A DNA stretch of 43,526 bases, taken from the NCBI RefSeq assembly GCF_029893085.1, contig NZ_JARXWI010000024.1:1-43526 (forward strand), in the 5' to 3' direction. A program made the position numbers and the translations under genes. Below the pieces are notes generated by a model. The model searched no databases. It saw nothing but the letters and a program-made list of their open reading frames with translations, and had not been told where the DNA came from. The stretch comes from Parabacteroides sp. PFB2-10 (GTDB lineage: Bacteria; Bacteroidota; Bacteroidia; Bacteroidales; Tannerellaceae). Shown here piece by piece: positions 16,193 through 24,457 of this stretch; positions within the stretch are counted from its first letter, which is position 1, and each line of letters starts with the position of its first letter.

Positions 16193-17101
16193 ATGAAAGT
16201 CAATAAATTATTCATCTTAGGATTCGTGTGTCTTATTGGTTCCTTTGCCTCTTGCAGTAAAGAAGATACTCCTCTTTCGGAACAAACAAAAATTGCTTTG
16301 AGTAGCGGTATCGATATGGGTATGGTTCCCACAAAAGCCATGCAGGAGGTACAGATTGTTTTGAATGAAAAGCTGAGTTTATTCATTAATAAGAATGCCG
16401 GTGCCAATGTGTATAATAATGTGGAGATCACAGCCAATGGTAGCGGTGGCTTTACGCATACACCTCTTTATTATCCTTTAGACAATAGTAGTATCGACCT
16501 CTATGCCGTGCATCCTTACAACGATGCCGCCTCATTGACGGAGGCCATGCCTTTCGCGGTGCAGACAAACCAGACAACCAACGCGGGTTATCTGAGTTCG
16601 GACTTGTTGTACACCAGCAAAGCCAACATCGGACGAAGTGTCAATGCCATTCAGCTCACCTTTGCGCATAAACTGGCGCAATTGGAATTTACGATCAAAA
16701 AAGGAGCCGGTATGGAGCTCGACAACCTGAACACTGTGACGATTACCGGTATGAAAACCAATACGACTATCGACCTGGCAACCGGTGCGTTGGGTGAAGC
16801 GACCGGTACGGCTGCCAATATTTCGGCAAACGGTGTGCGCGGAACGGAAGAGGAAGAAACCGAAGTGGCAGGTATTACCGCCATCGTGGTACCCCAGACA
16901 ATAAATTCCGGTGTGAAACTATTTAAAATCACCATTGGCACTATTGATTATTATTATACAACCACCTCCTCTCTGACATTCGAAAGCGGGAAAAAGTATA
17001 ACCTCCAGCTCACCATGAATCATACGGGAATCCTGTTGGAATCCGTGATTGAAGCATGGGGCGAAGGGGATACGATTACCGGAGATGGCGAGGCAGAATA
17101 A
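16193..17101 (+). CDS. Fimbrillin-family lipoprotein
   Basis: This is a 302-residue predicted lipoprotein with lipobox FASC (Cys21). It resembles Mfa-like / fimbrillin-family pilin precursors: a lipid-anchored N terminus, FTHTPLYYPLDNSSIDLYAVHPYND, the block VNAIQLTFAHKLAQLEFTI, and a late VAGITAIVVPQTI-type strand before FESGKKYNLQLTM. Such proteins are moved to the surface and assembled by strand exchange after proteolysis. As the first and shortest of three in the operon, it may be a stalk or anchor subunit; the role is inferred from order only. Confidence 0.8.
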   Translation: MKVNKLFILGFVCLIGSFASCSKEDTPLSEQTKIALSSGIDMGMVPTKAMQEVQIVLNEKLSLFINKNAGANVYNNVEITANGSGGFTHTPLYYPLDNSSIDLYAVHPYNDAASLTEAMPFAVQTNQTTNAGYLSSDLLYTSKANIGRSVNAIQLTFAHKLAQLEFTIKKGAGMELDNLNTVTITGMKTNTTIDLATGALGEATGTAANISANGVRGTEEEETEVAGITAIVVPQTINSGVKLFKITIGTIDYYYTTTSSLTFESGKKYNLQLTMNHTGILLESVIEAWGEGDTITGDGEAE

Positions 17102-17115
17102 ATTGTTTGATACCC

Positions 17116-18027
17116 ATGCGCATCACATATAATCTGATTTTTATACTTGCAGCTTTGGGAAGTTTATTCATACTGGGATGCTCACCCGCGGATGCTCCAT
17201 TTCCAATCATGGAAGCATCCCGGGTACAGCCCAGAATCGTAGCCAGCATATCGGGTATTTATCCCAAAGGTTTCGAAATAGGAGATAAGATCGGGGTTTT
17301 CCCGGTCTATTACAACAGCGAAGGAGAACCCGGCATACTGGGAAACGACGCCTATCCCCTGCATATCCCTTTTACCTATAATGGGCGGATATGGCTGGCG
17401 GATGCAGACAAAGCCCTTTATTTAGAGGATGTCCCGGTGGATGTGTATGCTTATTGGCCCTATTGCCTGGTAGATGAAGCAACCGATCCGCAGACTTTTC
17501 CTTTCGATTTATCGGGCGATCAGAACGAGAGAGAGGTGGATTTCCTCTGGGCGAAAGCGGAGAATATATCCGGTAAATACAATACCGCCGGACTGATCTT
17601 CCAGCATGTGTTGAGCCGCGTCGAAATCAATCTCTATTATGAAGATCCGCAGGAGGTGCCTGAGCTAAAACTGAAGAATACATATACTCAGGCATATATT
17701 GATTTAAGTACTGGTATGGCCACTTTTCATCGAAACATACAGGAAGATATCCGCCCGAAGTGGTTGTCGGGTATATCCGGCGATAAACAGTTCTCGTATG
17801 AAGCAATCATAGTACCTCAGCAGCTAACGAAGGATACACCCTTTTTATCCGTCAGGTATGAAGGAGAAACGATGTATTTTGTCTTACCGGAGGATATGTT
17901 GTTCGAACCGCAATATAATTATGTGTTTAACATTGTCATCGGAACGGCGAAAGAAAATGAGAGCGTAAGGCGCATAACGCCTCAGGCGGTTATTAAAGTA
18001 GTCGGAGTAGGCAAGTATAGAGAATGA
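17116..18027 (+). CDS. Fimbrillin-family lipoprotein
   Basis: This is a 303-residue predicted lipoprotein with lipobox ILGC (Cys22). The longer upstream frame overlaps the preceding gene and lacks a signal peptide, so MRITYN at 17116 was chosen. Fimbrillin features are the early KGFEIGDKIGVFPV, VDVYAYWPYC, FLWAKAENI, LIFQHVLSRVEINL and YEAIIVPQQL. It is clearly related to the N-terminal half of the next protein (shared GDKIGFF/GVF, AYWPY, FLWA, FQH, IVVPQ). It is probably a further pilus subunit. It overlaps the next gene by 4 bases (ATGA), which indicates coupled translation. Confidence 0.8.
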   Translation: MRITYNLIFILAALGSLFILGCSPADAPFPIMEASRVQPRIVASISGIYPKGFEIGDKIGVFPVYYNSEGEPGILGNDAYPLHIPFTYNGRIWLADADKALYLEDVPVDVYAYWPYCLVDEATDPQTFPFDLSGDQNEREVDFLWAKAENISGKYNTAGLIFQHVLSRVEINLYYEDPQEVPELKLKNTYTQAYIDLSTGMATFHRNIQEDIRPKWLSGISGDKQFSYEAIIVPQQLTKDTPFLSVRYEGETMYFVLPEDMLFEPQYNYVFNIVIGTAKENESVRRITPQAVIKVVGVGKYRE

Positions 18028-19907
18028 AAATAAGAATTACCTTTTATATATCGATATGGATGGCTTTTATCCAGTCCTGTTCGGTTGAAACGGGACTGGA
18101 TACTTCATTGTCCGGCGGAGAGGTAAAAATAAATTCTGTTATTTCTACTCATCCGGTCGGGCGTATGACGGGATTCCATTTCGAATCAAACGATAAGATC
18201 GGTTTCTTTCTGGTTCCGTATAATATGGAAAACGGTCTGCCGGGCGATATCGATGCCTCTCTCTATGCCCGCAATGTAGGGTACACATATAATAACCGGG
18301 CGTGGCAGGTTATCACGGGCAATTCCGTTGCCTGGCCGGGACTCCGGAAAGCGGATATATATGCCTATTGGCCCTATGACGCTTCGCTGGCGGATGCCCG
18401 TTCCCATCTGTTTTCGGTAAAGAGCAATCAGGAGATGGAGGACAACTATGCCGCCAGTGATTTCTTATGGGCAACGGTCGCGGGGTCTGATCCGGTGGAA
18501 ACGGTGCAACTGACCTTTCAGCACCGGATGAGTAAGATAAATGTCGTTGTTGAGACCGAAGAAACCGGTTTTGAAGACGATGAGGTAGCGGTACATCTTT
18601 CCGACCTGGATATGGACGCGCGCATCGACCTGAAAGAGGGTACGCTGTCGGTGGATGAATACACGGCCGTTTCCGATATCAATATGCAACTATTAGGCTA
18701 CCTGTCAGAAGATGGATTATCGAAACAGGGTTTCCAGGCTATCGTGGTGCCCCAGTTGATTGCCCGGGGAGAGCGTTTGTTGACGATCCATCACAAAGGC
18801 ATTCAGTATGCTTACAAGGCGGAAGAAGATATCCGGTTTGAGAGCGGATTCACCTATACCTTCCATGTGCGCATCAAAAGTAATATCTTGTATGTAACGG
18901 TTGAATCGGTCAACGAATGGCGCGACGGGGGCATCTTTAACGGCGAATTGGTGCGCTTGCCCAAAGTGATAGATCTGTCTTCTTTAGACTGGACAAAATC
19001 GAATGTGTACCACATCTATGAAGGGGATGAATTGATTGGGTTGGCGGCCAAAGAATATTTGTTTTCCCGTACGATTTCGAATGTAGACTTTCCGGCTATT
19101 ATGGTCTATCCCGTCGATGAAACAGGCGCGGTGGATCTGACAAAAGGTTTTATCGCCCGGCAACTGAACAGAAAGATGAACGCGAGTTTCGATTTTGACC
19201 TGAATACCGGGCAGGTGCATGGCGGATCGGTCGCCTTCGACACGAATGAGAATGAAATAGCCACCTTTGTCAAAGGGACATCGGCGGCTACCAACAAGGT
19301 GGAATTCCTTGCCTCGGGAGAGGTCGCGGGGGTGAACGATTTATACAAAACAACCTTGGTGGCACGTCCCTATCAACTGACCGATGTGGATGGAAATAGC
19401 TATCCGATCGTTAAGATCGCGGCCCAATACTGGATCCGGGAAAACCTGAAGACGGAGCATTACCGCGATGGCTCGGCGGTTGAAGTATATTATTATAACA
19501 ACGACAGAGCTACCTACCGGGACATTTTTGGCGCGCTCTATACCTGGGATGCGATGATGGACGAGCGGGGCATCGCGCCGGAGGGATGGCATGTGCCGAC
19601 AGAACCCGAATGGTGGGCGTTGCGTGATTATCTCCATCCTTATCCTTCGTATAAATTAAAGAAGAGAGCATTATGGTACACATTCGGTGATACGGATAAT
19701 GTCACCGGTTTCTCCGCATTGCCCGGCGGACGCCGTCTCAATACCGGCGCCTTCAATGAAATCTACTACTGGGGACAATGGTGGTCGTCCGCCATACGCA
19801 CCACAACAGAGGGCTGGCGTGTCTACTTCGGCACCGACGGCATCATCGGCAACAGCAACCTGAATAAAAAATTTGCCGAATCTGTTCGCCTGATGCGGGA
19901 TATATAA
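18024..19907 (+). CDS. Fimbrillin lipoprotein with C-terminal FISUMP domain
   Basis: This is a 627-residue predicted lipoprotein (lipobox IQSC, Cys19). Residues of about 30-310 are fimbrillin-like (NDKIGFFLVPYN, IYAYWPYDAS, DFLWATV, LTFQHRMSKINVVV, GFQAIVVPQL). A middle region of unknown type follows. Residues of about 450-627 match the Fibrobacter succinogenes major paralogous domain: IVKIAAQYWIRENLKTEHYR, LYTWDAMM, PEGWHVPTEPEWWAL, TGFSALPGGRR, WWSS and SVRLMRD. Being last and longest, it is a good candidate for a pilus-tip or adhesin subunit, with FISUMP as the exposed module. That role is inference. Confidence 0.85.
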   Translation: MKIRITFYISIWMAFIQSCSVETGLDTSLSGGEVKINSVISTHPVGRMTGFHFESNDKIGFFLVPYNMENGLPGDIDASLYARNVGYTYNNRAWQVITGNSVAWPGLRKADIYAYWPYDASLADARSHLFSVKSNQEMEDNYAASDFLWATVAGSDPVETVQLTFQHRMSKINVVVETEETGFEDDEVAVHLSDLDMDARIDLKEGTLSVDEYTAVSDINMQLLGYLSEDGLSKQGFQAIVVPQLIARGERLLTIHHKGIQYAYKAEEDIRFESGFTYTFHVRIKSNILYVTVESVNEWRDGGIFNGELVRLPKVIDLSSLDWTKSNVYHIYEGDELIGLAAKEYLFSRTISNVDFPAIMVYPVDETGAVDLTKGFIARQLNRKMNASFDFDLNTGQVHGGSVAFDTNENEIATFVKGTSAATNKVEFLASGEVAGVNDLYKTTLVARPYQLTDVDGNSYPIVKIAAQYWIRENLKTEHYRDGSAVEVYYYNNDRATYRDIFGALYTWDAMMDERGIAPEGWHVPTEPEWWALRDYLHPYPSYKLKKRALWYTFGDTDNVTGFSALPGGRRLNTGAFNEIYYWGQWWSSAIRTTTEGWRVYFGTDGIIGNSNLNKKFAESVRLMRDI

Positions 19908-19984
19908 AAAGAGTAGGGTGGAGGAGAGCAAATCCCAATATTTTCCAATTTGATATCACCGTGCGTTATTGCACGACAAACGCC

Positions 19985-20133
19985 AAATGTTAAAATAGCG
20001 ATTGTAAGCAAAACGGCTGTTTTGCTTACAATCCCATACGTTAAAAAATGTTTCTCCCGGGAGTTTGTCTCCGAACTCCCGCTTTTTTGCGCGCAAACTC
20101 CCGCGAAAATTACAAATCGTAAATTGGAGGTTT
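19985..20133 (+). repeat. Dispersed structured repeat A, copy 3
   Basis: This is a full-length copy after the fimbrillin operon. A perfect 15-bp hairpin (20000-20014 with 20019-20033), the ACGTTAAAAAATG core, CTCCCGGGAG, and TTTTTTGCGCGCAAACTCCC are all present. GGGAGTTTG and CAAACTCCC within the copy can also pair, so several stems are possible. Confidence 0.88.
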
Positions 20134-20282
20134 CACCGAAAATAGATGAATTAACATTAATTTACATTGTTATAAATCTCTGAATCGGGATATAATAGGC
20201 GGATTCAAATATGGTAGTAATTGAAGGAGATAGGATCTTCATATAATGTAATGTGTGAAGATCCAAGGAATACCGAAATAAG

Positions 20283-20348
20283 TATCCAAAAGCTCCCCTT
20301 CTTAGAAAAGAAGGGGGTGGACCGCTGCTCGCAGCGGTGGGGTAGTTT
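20283..20348 (+). repeat. Repeat B, left end of the DUF559 unit
   Basis: The order is TATCCAAAAGC, the outer stem CCCCTTCTTAGAAAAGAAGGGG-like hairpin, GGACC, the inner stem CCGCTGC/GCAGCGG, and GGGGTAGTTT, which runs on to within a few bases of the stop codon of the DUF559 gene. It is near-identical to 30128-30194. Confidence 0.85.
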
Positions 20349-20355
20349 GAATTCT

Positions 20356-20730
20356 TTATAAACAACTATTCCATATCTCTTTGATATCTGCCAATATGCA
20401 ATCCGGATGTTCAAATACAAATTTGTTTTCATAACGCAAAAAACGAACACCCGCTACCTGCTTTATATATTCCTCTCTGTAAATATCATATTCTTCATTC
20501 CCTACATGAGATTGCCCGTCCAGTTCTATCACTAAACGAATTTTCGGACAATAAAAATCAACTATATACTTACCAATGCTGTGCTGGCGATGAAATAGAA
20601 TGCCATACGGTCGAAGTTCTTTTAAGAGTTTCCATAACCCTTTTTCCGATGGTGTCGCCGTTCGTCTCAATCTTTTACGGTTGCCTTTTTGATCCTTCCG
20701 ATTCATTAATTTGTCATCTTCATTACGCAT
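20356..20730 (-). CDS. DUF559 (Vsr-like) endonuclease-domain protein
   Basis: This 124-residue protein belongs to the DUF559 group of PD-(D/E)XK nuclease-fold proteins related to Vsr (family known; activity not shown). The expected core is visible: FHRQHSIGKYIVDFYC with Asp58, VIELDGQSH with Glu69, Asp71 and His75, then YREEYIKQVAGVRFLRYEN. The N terminus is very basic (KGNRKRLRRTATPSEK), which fits DNA binding. The gene lies alone between inverted repeats, with no partner methylase. It is probably the enzyme that acts on the repeat unit or on DNA ends. It appears intact, unlike the remnant copy near 30.2 kb. Confidence 0.9.
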   Translation of the reverse strand: MRNEDDKLMNRKDQKGNRKRLRRTATPSEKGLWKLLKELRPYGILFHRQHSIGKYIVDFYCPKIRLVIELDGQSHVGNEEYDIYREEYIKQVAGVRFLRYENKFVFEHPDCILADIKEIWNSCL

Positions 20731-20779
20731 AGTTATATAGACTTTGGTTTACGACAAATATAAGCTTTTAATCCGGATC

Positions 20780-20843
20780 AAACTACCCCACCATCGCAAG
20801 CGATGGTCCCCCCCTTCTTTTCTAAGAAGGGGAGCCTTGGATA
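20780..20843 (-). repeat. Repeat B, right end of the DUF559 unit
   Basis: This is the inverse of the left end: AAACTACCCC, the inner stem CCATCGC/GCGATGG, GGTCC, the outer CTTCTTTTCTAAGAAG hairpin, and GCCTTGGATA. It is almost identical to 30276-30340, including the following AGTGATTT. Confidence 0.85.
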
Positions 20844-20977
20844 GTGATTTTCCCCCTTCCTACTCACGATAATCATCCTAAAACACCTTCCCTTCCTCTC
20901 CCATTTAAAGACCAAAAAACCAATTGTTCGAAATTATTTTACAATAGAAATAAGATGGTTACAGATGTGAAATTGTT

Positions 20978-20985
20978 TATCTTTG
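20978..20985 (+). promoter_or_regulatory. cysS -7 box
   Basis: TATCTTTG is a full match to TAnnTTTG and lies 31 bases before the cysS ATG. No TTTG -33 box is evident. Confidence 0.55.
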
Positions 20986-21016
20986 CCCTTCTTATTTAAA
21001 GCAATACAAAGTGGTT

Positions 21017-22489
21017 ATGGAACATCCGTTATTTATTTATAATACGCTGACGAGAAAGAAAGAGCAGTTTATTCCTTTGCATGAGCCGCATGTGGGTATG
21101 TATGTCTGTGGGCCAACGGTCTATGGCGATCCGCATTTGGGGCATGCGCGTCCGGCTATTACCTTCGATCTGTTGTTCCGCTATCTGCAGCATCTGGGTT
21201 ATAAGGTGCGTTATGTGCGTAATATCACCGATGTGGGTCACCTGGAGCAGGATGCCGACGCGGGCGAAGACAAGGTAGCCAAGAAGGCGCGCCTGGAAGA
21301 GTTGGAGCCGATGGAGGTGGTGCAGTATTACCTGAACCGTTACCACAAGGCGATGGATGCTCTGCGTGTATTGCCTCCCAGCATCGAACCGCATGCTTCG
21401 GGACATATCATCGAACAGATCGAATTGGTCAGAGAGATCCTCGATAACGGCTTGGCTTACGAGAGCCAGGGATCGGTCTATTTCGATGTCGAAAAATACG
21501 ATCAGAAACATCATTACGGCATCCTTTCGGGACGCAACATTGAAGATATGCTGAATACCACCCGCACATTGGACGGGCAGGAAGAGAAGCGTAATCCGGT
21601 CGATTTTGCCCTTTGGAAAAAGGCACAGCCGGAACATATCATGCGTTGGCCGTCGCCCTGGAGCGATGGCTTCCCGGGATGGCATTGCGAATGTACCGCT
21701 ATGGGACGGAAATACCTGGGCAAACATTTTGATATTCACGGTGGGGGCATGGACCTGATCTTCCCGCATCACGAATGTGAGATTGCCCAATCGGTGGCCT
21801 CCCAGGGTGATGATATGGTGAAGTATTGGATGCACAACAATATGATTACCATCAACGGACAGAAGATGGGTAAGTCGCTCGGCAACTTCATTACATTGGA
21901 AGAATTCTTCACCGGCAACAGCAATATGCTGGCACAGGCCTATTCGCCGATGACCATTCGTTTCTTTATCCTGCAGGCACACTACCGCAGCACGGTCGAT
22001 TTCAGTAACGAAGCGTTGCAGGCATCCGAGAAGGGATTGGCGCGACTGTTGGATGCTTACCATGCGCTCGAAAAGATACAACCGGGCACTGAAACCACGG
22101 CGGAGGTAAGCGGTTTGCGGCAGAAATGCTTTGATGCGCTCAATGATGACCTGAATTCGCCGATTGCTATTTCGCATCTTTTCGATGCGGCTCGCATGAT
22201 CAATACGGTGAAAGATGGTAAAGCGACCCTGAGCAAAACAGACCTGCAGGAACTGAAAGAGGTGTTCCAACTGTTCCTGTTTGATATCCTGGGCATACAG
22301 GACGAAGCCTCGGCAGGAGGTGATAACTATGACACCTTCAGTCAGGCGATCGACCTCTTATTGTCTATCCGCCAACAAGCAAAAGAAAATAAAGATTGGG
22401 CCACTTCCGACCGGATCCGCAACGAACTCACAGCCATGGGCTTTGAGATCAAGGACACGAAGGAAGGAGCGGAGTGGAAACTTAAATAA
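21017..22489 (+). CDS. cysS: Cysteinyl-tRNA synthetase
   Basis: This is a 490-residue class I aminoacyl-tRNA synthetase that charges tRNA-Cys. The signatures are HLGHAR (HIGH motif) in [23 protein letters not shown] (KMSKS motif) in [10 protein letters not shown], and the zinc ligands Cys in YVCGP, Cys in HCECTAMG, and HHECE. The C-terminal helical domain and the short [12 protein letters not shown]-type end are usual. ATG at 21017 was preferred to the GTG two codons earlier. A 26-bp perfect hairpin follows directly after the stop. The long frame on the opposite strand is a shadow. Confidence 0.98.
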   Translation: MEHPLFIYNTLTRKKEQFIPLHEPHVGMYVCGPTVYGDPHLGHARPAITFDLLFRYLQHLGYKVRYVRNITDVGHLEQDADAGEDKVAKKARLEELEPMEVVQYYLNRYHKAMDALRVLPPSIEPHASGHIIEQIELVREILDNGLAYESQGSVYFDVEKYDQKHHYGILSGRNIEDMLNTTRTLDGQEEKRNPVDFALWKKAQPEHIMRWPSPWSDGFPGWHCECTAMGRKYLGKHFDIHGGGMDLIFPHHECEIAQSVASQGDDMVKYWMHNNMITINGQKMGKSLGNFITLEEFFTGNSNMLAQAYSPMTIRFFILQAHYRSTVDFSNEALQASEKGLARLLDAYHALEKIQPGTETTAEVSGLRQKCFDALNDDLNSPIAISHLFDAARMINTVKDGKATLSKTDLQELKEVFQLFLFDILGIQDEASAGGDNYDTFSQAIDLLLSIRQQAKENKDWATSDRIRNELTAMGFEIKDTKEGAEWKLK

Positions 22490-22493
22490 TTAT

Positions 22494-22556
22494 GAATTAT
22501 GAATTATGAATTATGAATGAAGCGACAAACCATTCATAATTCATAATTCATAATTC
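22494..22556. repeat. Heptamer-arm hairpin after cysS
   Basis: This is a perfect 26-bp stem (22494-22519 with 22531-22556) and an 11-base loop. The arms are tandem GAATTAT heptamers. It begins a few bases after the cysS stop and ends a few bases before the thioesterase ATG. It probably limits read-through in both directions, though it has no long T run. Confidence 0.8.
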
Positions 22557-22568
22557 AACATTCATAAC

Positions 22569-22976
22569 ATGTCTATACACGAATTTCTTCAGGGCGATCA
22601 GTTCGCCCTTTTGGCCGGCGTTGAACTGTTGGAAGTGGGCAATGGATATGCCCGGGCACGCATGGAGATCAAACCGATGCACCTGAACGGGGGCGGTGTG
22701 TGCCAGGGCGGTGCTGTCTTTACTTTGGCCGATTTGGCCTTTGCAGCAGCCACCAATAGTCATGCGCGGCTTACCTTTTCTATCTCTTCCAATATTAACT
22801 TTTTTCGCTCCGAAAGCCGGGGTTTTCTCTATGCCGAAGCCCGGGAGGTGTTCGACCATAAGCGATTGGCACATTGCGAGGTGCGTGTCACCAATGAGGT
22901 CGGCGACCTGATCGCTACCTTCAATGGCACCGGTTACCGCAAAGATGCCGTGCTTCCTTTTGAGGCTATTGAATAA
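22569..22976 (+). CDS. PaaI-like hotdog thioesterase
   Basis: This is a 135-residue single hotdog domain. The loop and central helix LNGGGVCQGGAVFTLADLAF match PaaI/4HBT acyl-CoA thioesterases, with the catalytic Asp in LAD present. The His of the usual HGG motif is replaced by Gln (CQGG), which may affect substrate choice. The later strands SISSNINFFRSESRG and ECEVRVTNEVGDLIATF-like are normal. It probably hydrolyses an aromatic or medium-chain acyl-CoA. It follows cysS, but a long hairpin lies between, so co-transcription is doubtful. Confidence 0.85.
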   Translation: MSIHEFLQGDQFALLAGVELLEVGNGYARARMEIKPMHLNGGGVCQGGAVFTLADLAFAAATNSHARLTFSISSNINFFRSESRGFLYAEAREVFDHKRLAHCEVRVTNEVGDLIATFNGTGYRKDAVLPFEAIE

Positions 22977-23011
22977 AAATAGCTTTTTTTCATTTTCTTT
23001 GTCACAACAAT

Positions 23012-23019
23012 TATCTTTA
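23012..23019 (+). promoter_or_regulatory. Possible -7 box of the DUF4252/sigma operon
   Basis: TATCTTTA differs from TAnnTTTG by one base and lies 84 bases before the first ATG. No other candidate is better. Confidence 0.3.
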
Positions 23020-23102
23020 CTCCGTCTACCTGTTGAACACCCTTTCCAAGGGGCGCAAACGGGAGGGTGGATGGAATATGAACGTGTTAAAACAAAGTAA
23101 AT

Positions 23103-23546
23103 ATGAAAAAGTATATCCTTTTGTTGCTTTTATTGGCAGCTACACAAGCCGGATTCGCACAACGTAGTGTGAACGATCTTTTCAAAGAATTTTCCAAAAT
23201 AAAAGAATCGGAGGGAGTCAAGATTGGGAAACTGACTATGACACTTGCCGGCCTGTTTACCGACACGATGGGCGTGGATAGTATCGAGGCCTATAGCTTC
23301 GATAATTGTGCGGAAGAGCTCAAGGAAAAGCTACAGAAAGCAACTAAAGATATAAAAGACAAGGCATACGAAACGATGCTTACCTCCAACGAAGAGGGGA
23401 GCCGGGTGAAAATATTGGTACGGATAGAGAAGGAGATGATTCGCGAATTGGTGATAATCTCTACGGGCGAGAGCAATGCCTTAGTGAGGATCAAAGGAAC
23501 GATCAAACCTTCCGATATTGAACGTGTAACCAAGCAACATAGCTAA
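23103..23546 (+). CDS. DUF4252 exported protein
   Basis: This is a 147-residue exported protein with a signal peptide ending at GFAQ. The body (VNDLFKEFSK near the start, MTLAGLF, late VRIKGTIKPSDIERV) fits DUF4252, a Bacteroidetes family of unknown function. It is the first gene of a tight four-gene operon with an ECF sigma factor, a membrane protein and a second DUF4252 protein. The two DUF4252 products share length and layout, including the closing strand I-L/V-x-G-x-x-x-x-D-I. They may be the target or sensor of the sigma system. Confidence 0.8.
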   Translation: MKKYILLLLLLAATQAGFAQRSVNDLFKEFSKIKESEGVKIGKLTMTLAGLFTDTMGVDSIEAYSFDNCAEELKEKLQKATKDIKDKAYETMLTSNEEGSRVKILVRIEKEMIRELVIISTGESNALVRIKGTIKPSDIERVTKQHS

Positions 23547-23549
23547 AAG

Positions 23550-24059
23550 GTGACGACGGAACGCTTCAAACAACAGTATCTGCCTCTTCATCCGAAGCTT
23601 TACCGGGTGGCCCTGGCCTTAGTCGGAAACAAAGACGACGCGGAAGACCTTCTGCAAGAGGGCTATGGCAAACTGTGGAAAAAGCGGGATGAACTGGATC
23701 ATATACAAAATCCGGAAGCTTTCTCTGTGATGTTGATAAAGAATCTATGCCTGGACTTCCTTCGTTCCGCCGCGGCAAACAGGCATCTGACGAGTATCGA
23801 AGAGAACATGGTGACCACCTCCGTCACACCCGAGCGAGAGATGGAGCGGCGAGAAGCCTTGGAAAAGGTGAAGATACTGATCGAACAATTGCCGGACAAT
23901 CAGAAACAGGTATTGAAATTGCGGGGATTGAGTGATTGTTCGATGGAAGAGATTGCGGAGATTACCGGCTTTAGCGCTGTGAACGTACGCACATTGCTTT
24001 CGCGGGCACGCAAGATAATACGGGAACAATACACACAATTAAACATACACACATTATGA
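23550..24059 (+). CDS. ECF-family RNA polymerase sigma factor
   Basis: This is a 169-residue sigma-70 family protein. Region 2 contains DDAEDLLQEGYGKLWKK near residue 30, and region 4 contains CSMEEIAEITGFSAVNVRTLLSRARKI near residue 125. The start is GTG at 23550, 3 bases after the preceding stop, so translation is probably coupled. It is probably held by the membrane protein encoded next, which it overlaps by 4 bases (ATGA). Confidence 0.93.
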   Translation: MTTERFKQQYLPLHPKLYRVALALVGNKDDAEDLLQEGYGKLWKKRDELDHIQNPEAFSVMLIKNLCLDFLRSAAANRHLTSIEENMVTTSVTPEREMERREALEKVKILIEQLPDNQKQVLKLRGLSDCSMEEIAEITGFSAVNVRTLLSRARKIIREQYTQLNIHTL

Positions 24060-24457
24060 ACGATAAACAGATGGATGAACTGATTGACCAGGCGCTTCAA
24101 GAAGAGCAGGCATTGCCCGAAGGTCTATCGGAAAGGCTGGAAAACTATATCGATCGGCTGGATAAAGCGGAGAAGCGAGTTTCGATGCGCAAGCGGTCTG
24201 TCTATTGGATGGTAGGAGTGGCAGCCTCCCTATTGATTGGTGTGGCGCTCTTTTTCCCGACCGAAACGATCGAAACGAAACCAACAACAGCCGATACCTT
24301 TAGTGATCCGGAAGAGGCGGCTGTGGTGGCCGGAGAGGCCCTGGCATTCCTTTCTTTGCAATTCAATAAAGGGGTAAATCAACTGGAAGAGGCCAAACAG
24401 GAGGTCGAAAGAGTGAATGAAATAGTAAACAAACAATTCAAAGAAATCAGTAAGTAA
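24056..24457 (+). CDS. Single-pass membrane protein, probable anti-sigma partner
   Basis: This is a 133-residue protein. The N-terminal part of about 45 residues is charged and helical (MDELIDQALQEEQ). One membrane helix (YWMVGVAASLLIGVALFF, about 50-67) follows, then a periplasmic part ending in a coiled-coil-like helix (QLEEAKQEVERVNEIVNKQF). The layout, and the 4-base overlap with the sigma gene, fit an anti-sigma factor. No known anti-sigma zinc motif is seen, so this rests on context. Its stop overlaps the next ATG (TAATG). Confidence 0.65.
   Translation: MNDKQMDELIDQALQEEQALPEGLSERLENYIDRLDKAEKRVSMRKRSVYWMVGVAASLLIGVALFFPTETIETKPTTADTFSDPEEAAVVAGEALAFLSLQFNKGVNQLEEAKQEVERVNEIVNKQFKEISK

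Larger units (their letters stand above)
20256..20850. mobile_element. DUF559 inverted-repeat unit, complete copy
   Basis: This is a unit of about 595 bp: a left repeat (20283-20348), a single minus-strand DUF559 endonuclease gene, and a right repeat (20780-20843) that is the inverse of the left one. Each repeat has an outer hairpin with CCCCTTCTTAG pairing to AAGAAGGGG and an inner hairpin whose stem sequence differs but still pairs (CCGCTGC/GCAGCGG on the left, CCATCGC/GCGATGG on the right). A gene-less copy with the same ends lies at 30102-30347. The limits are the ends of similarity between the two copies. Mobility is inferred. Confidence 0.65.

Noticed and set aside
17056-17115. Upstream extension of the second fimbrillin gene
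   Set aside because: The extension overlaps the first fimbrillin gene, is rich in Arg and Gly and hides the lipoprotein signal that starts at 17116.
21029-22270. 413-codon open frame on the strand opposite cysS
   Set aside because: It lies entirely within a clear cysS gene, its peptide has no recognisable domain or signal, and such antisense frames arise from cysS codon usage.
22491-22560. Regular short repeats considered as a CRISPR array
   Set aside because: The units are 7 bp, without spacers, and form one inverted pair. No cas genes are nearby.
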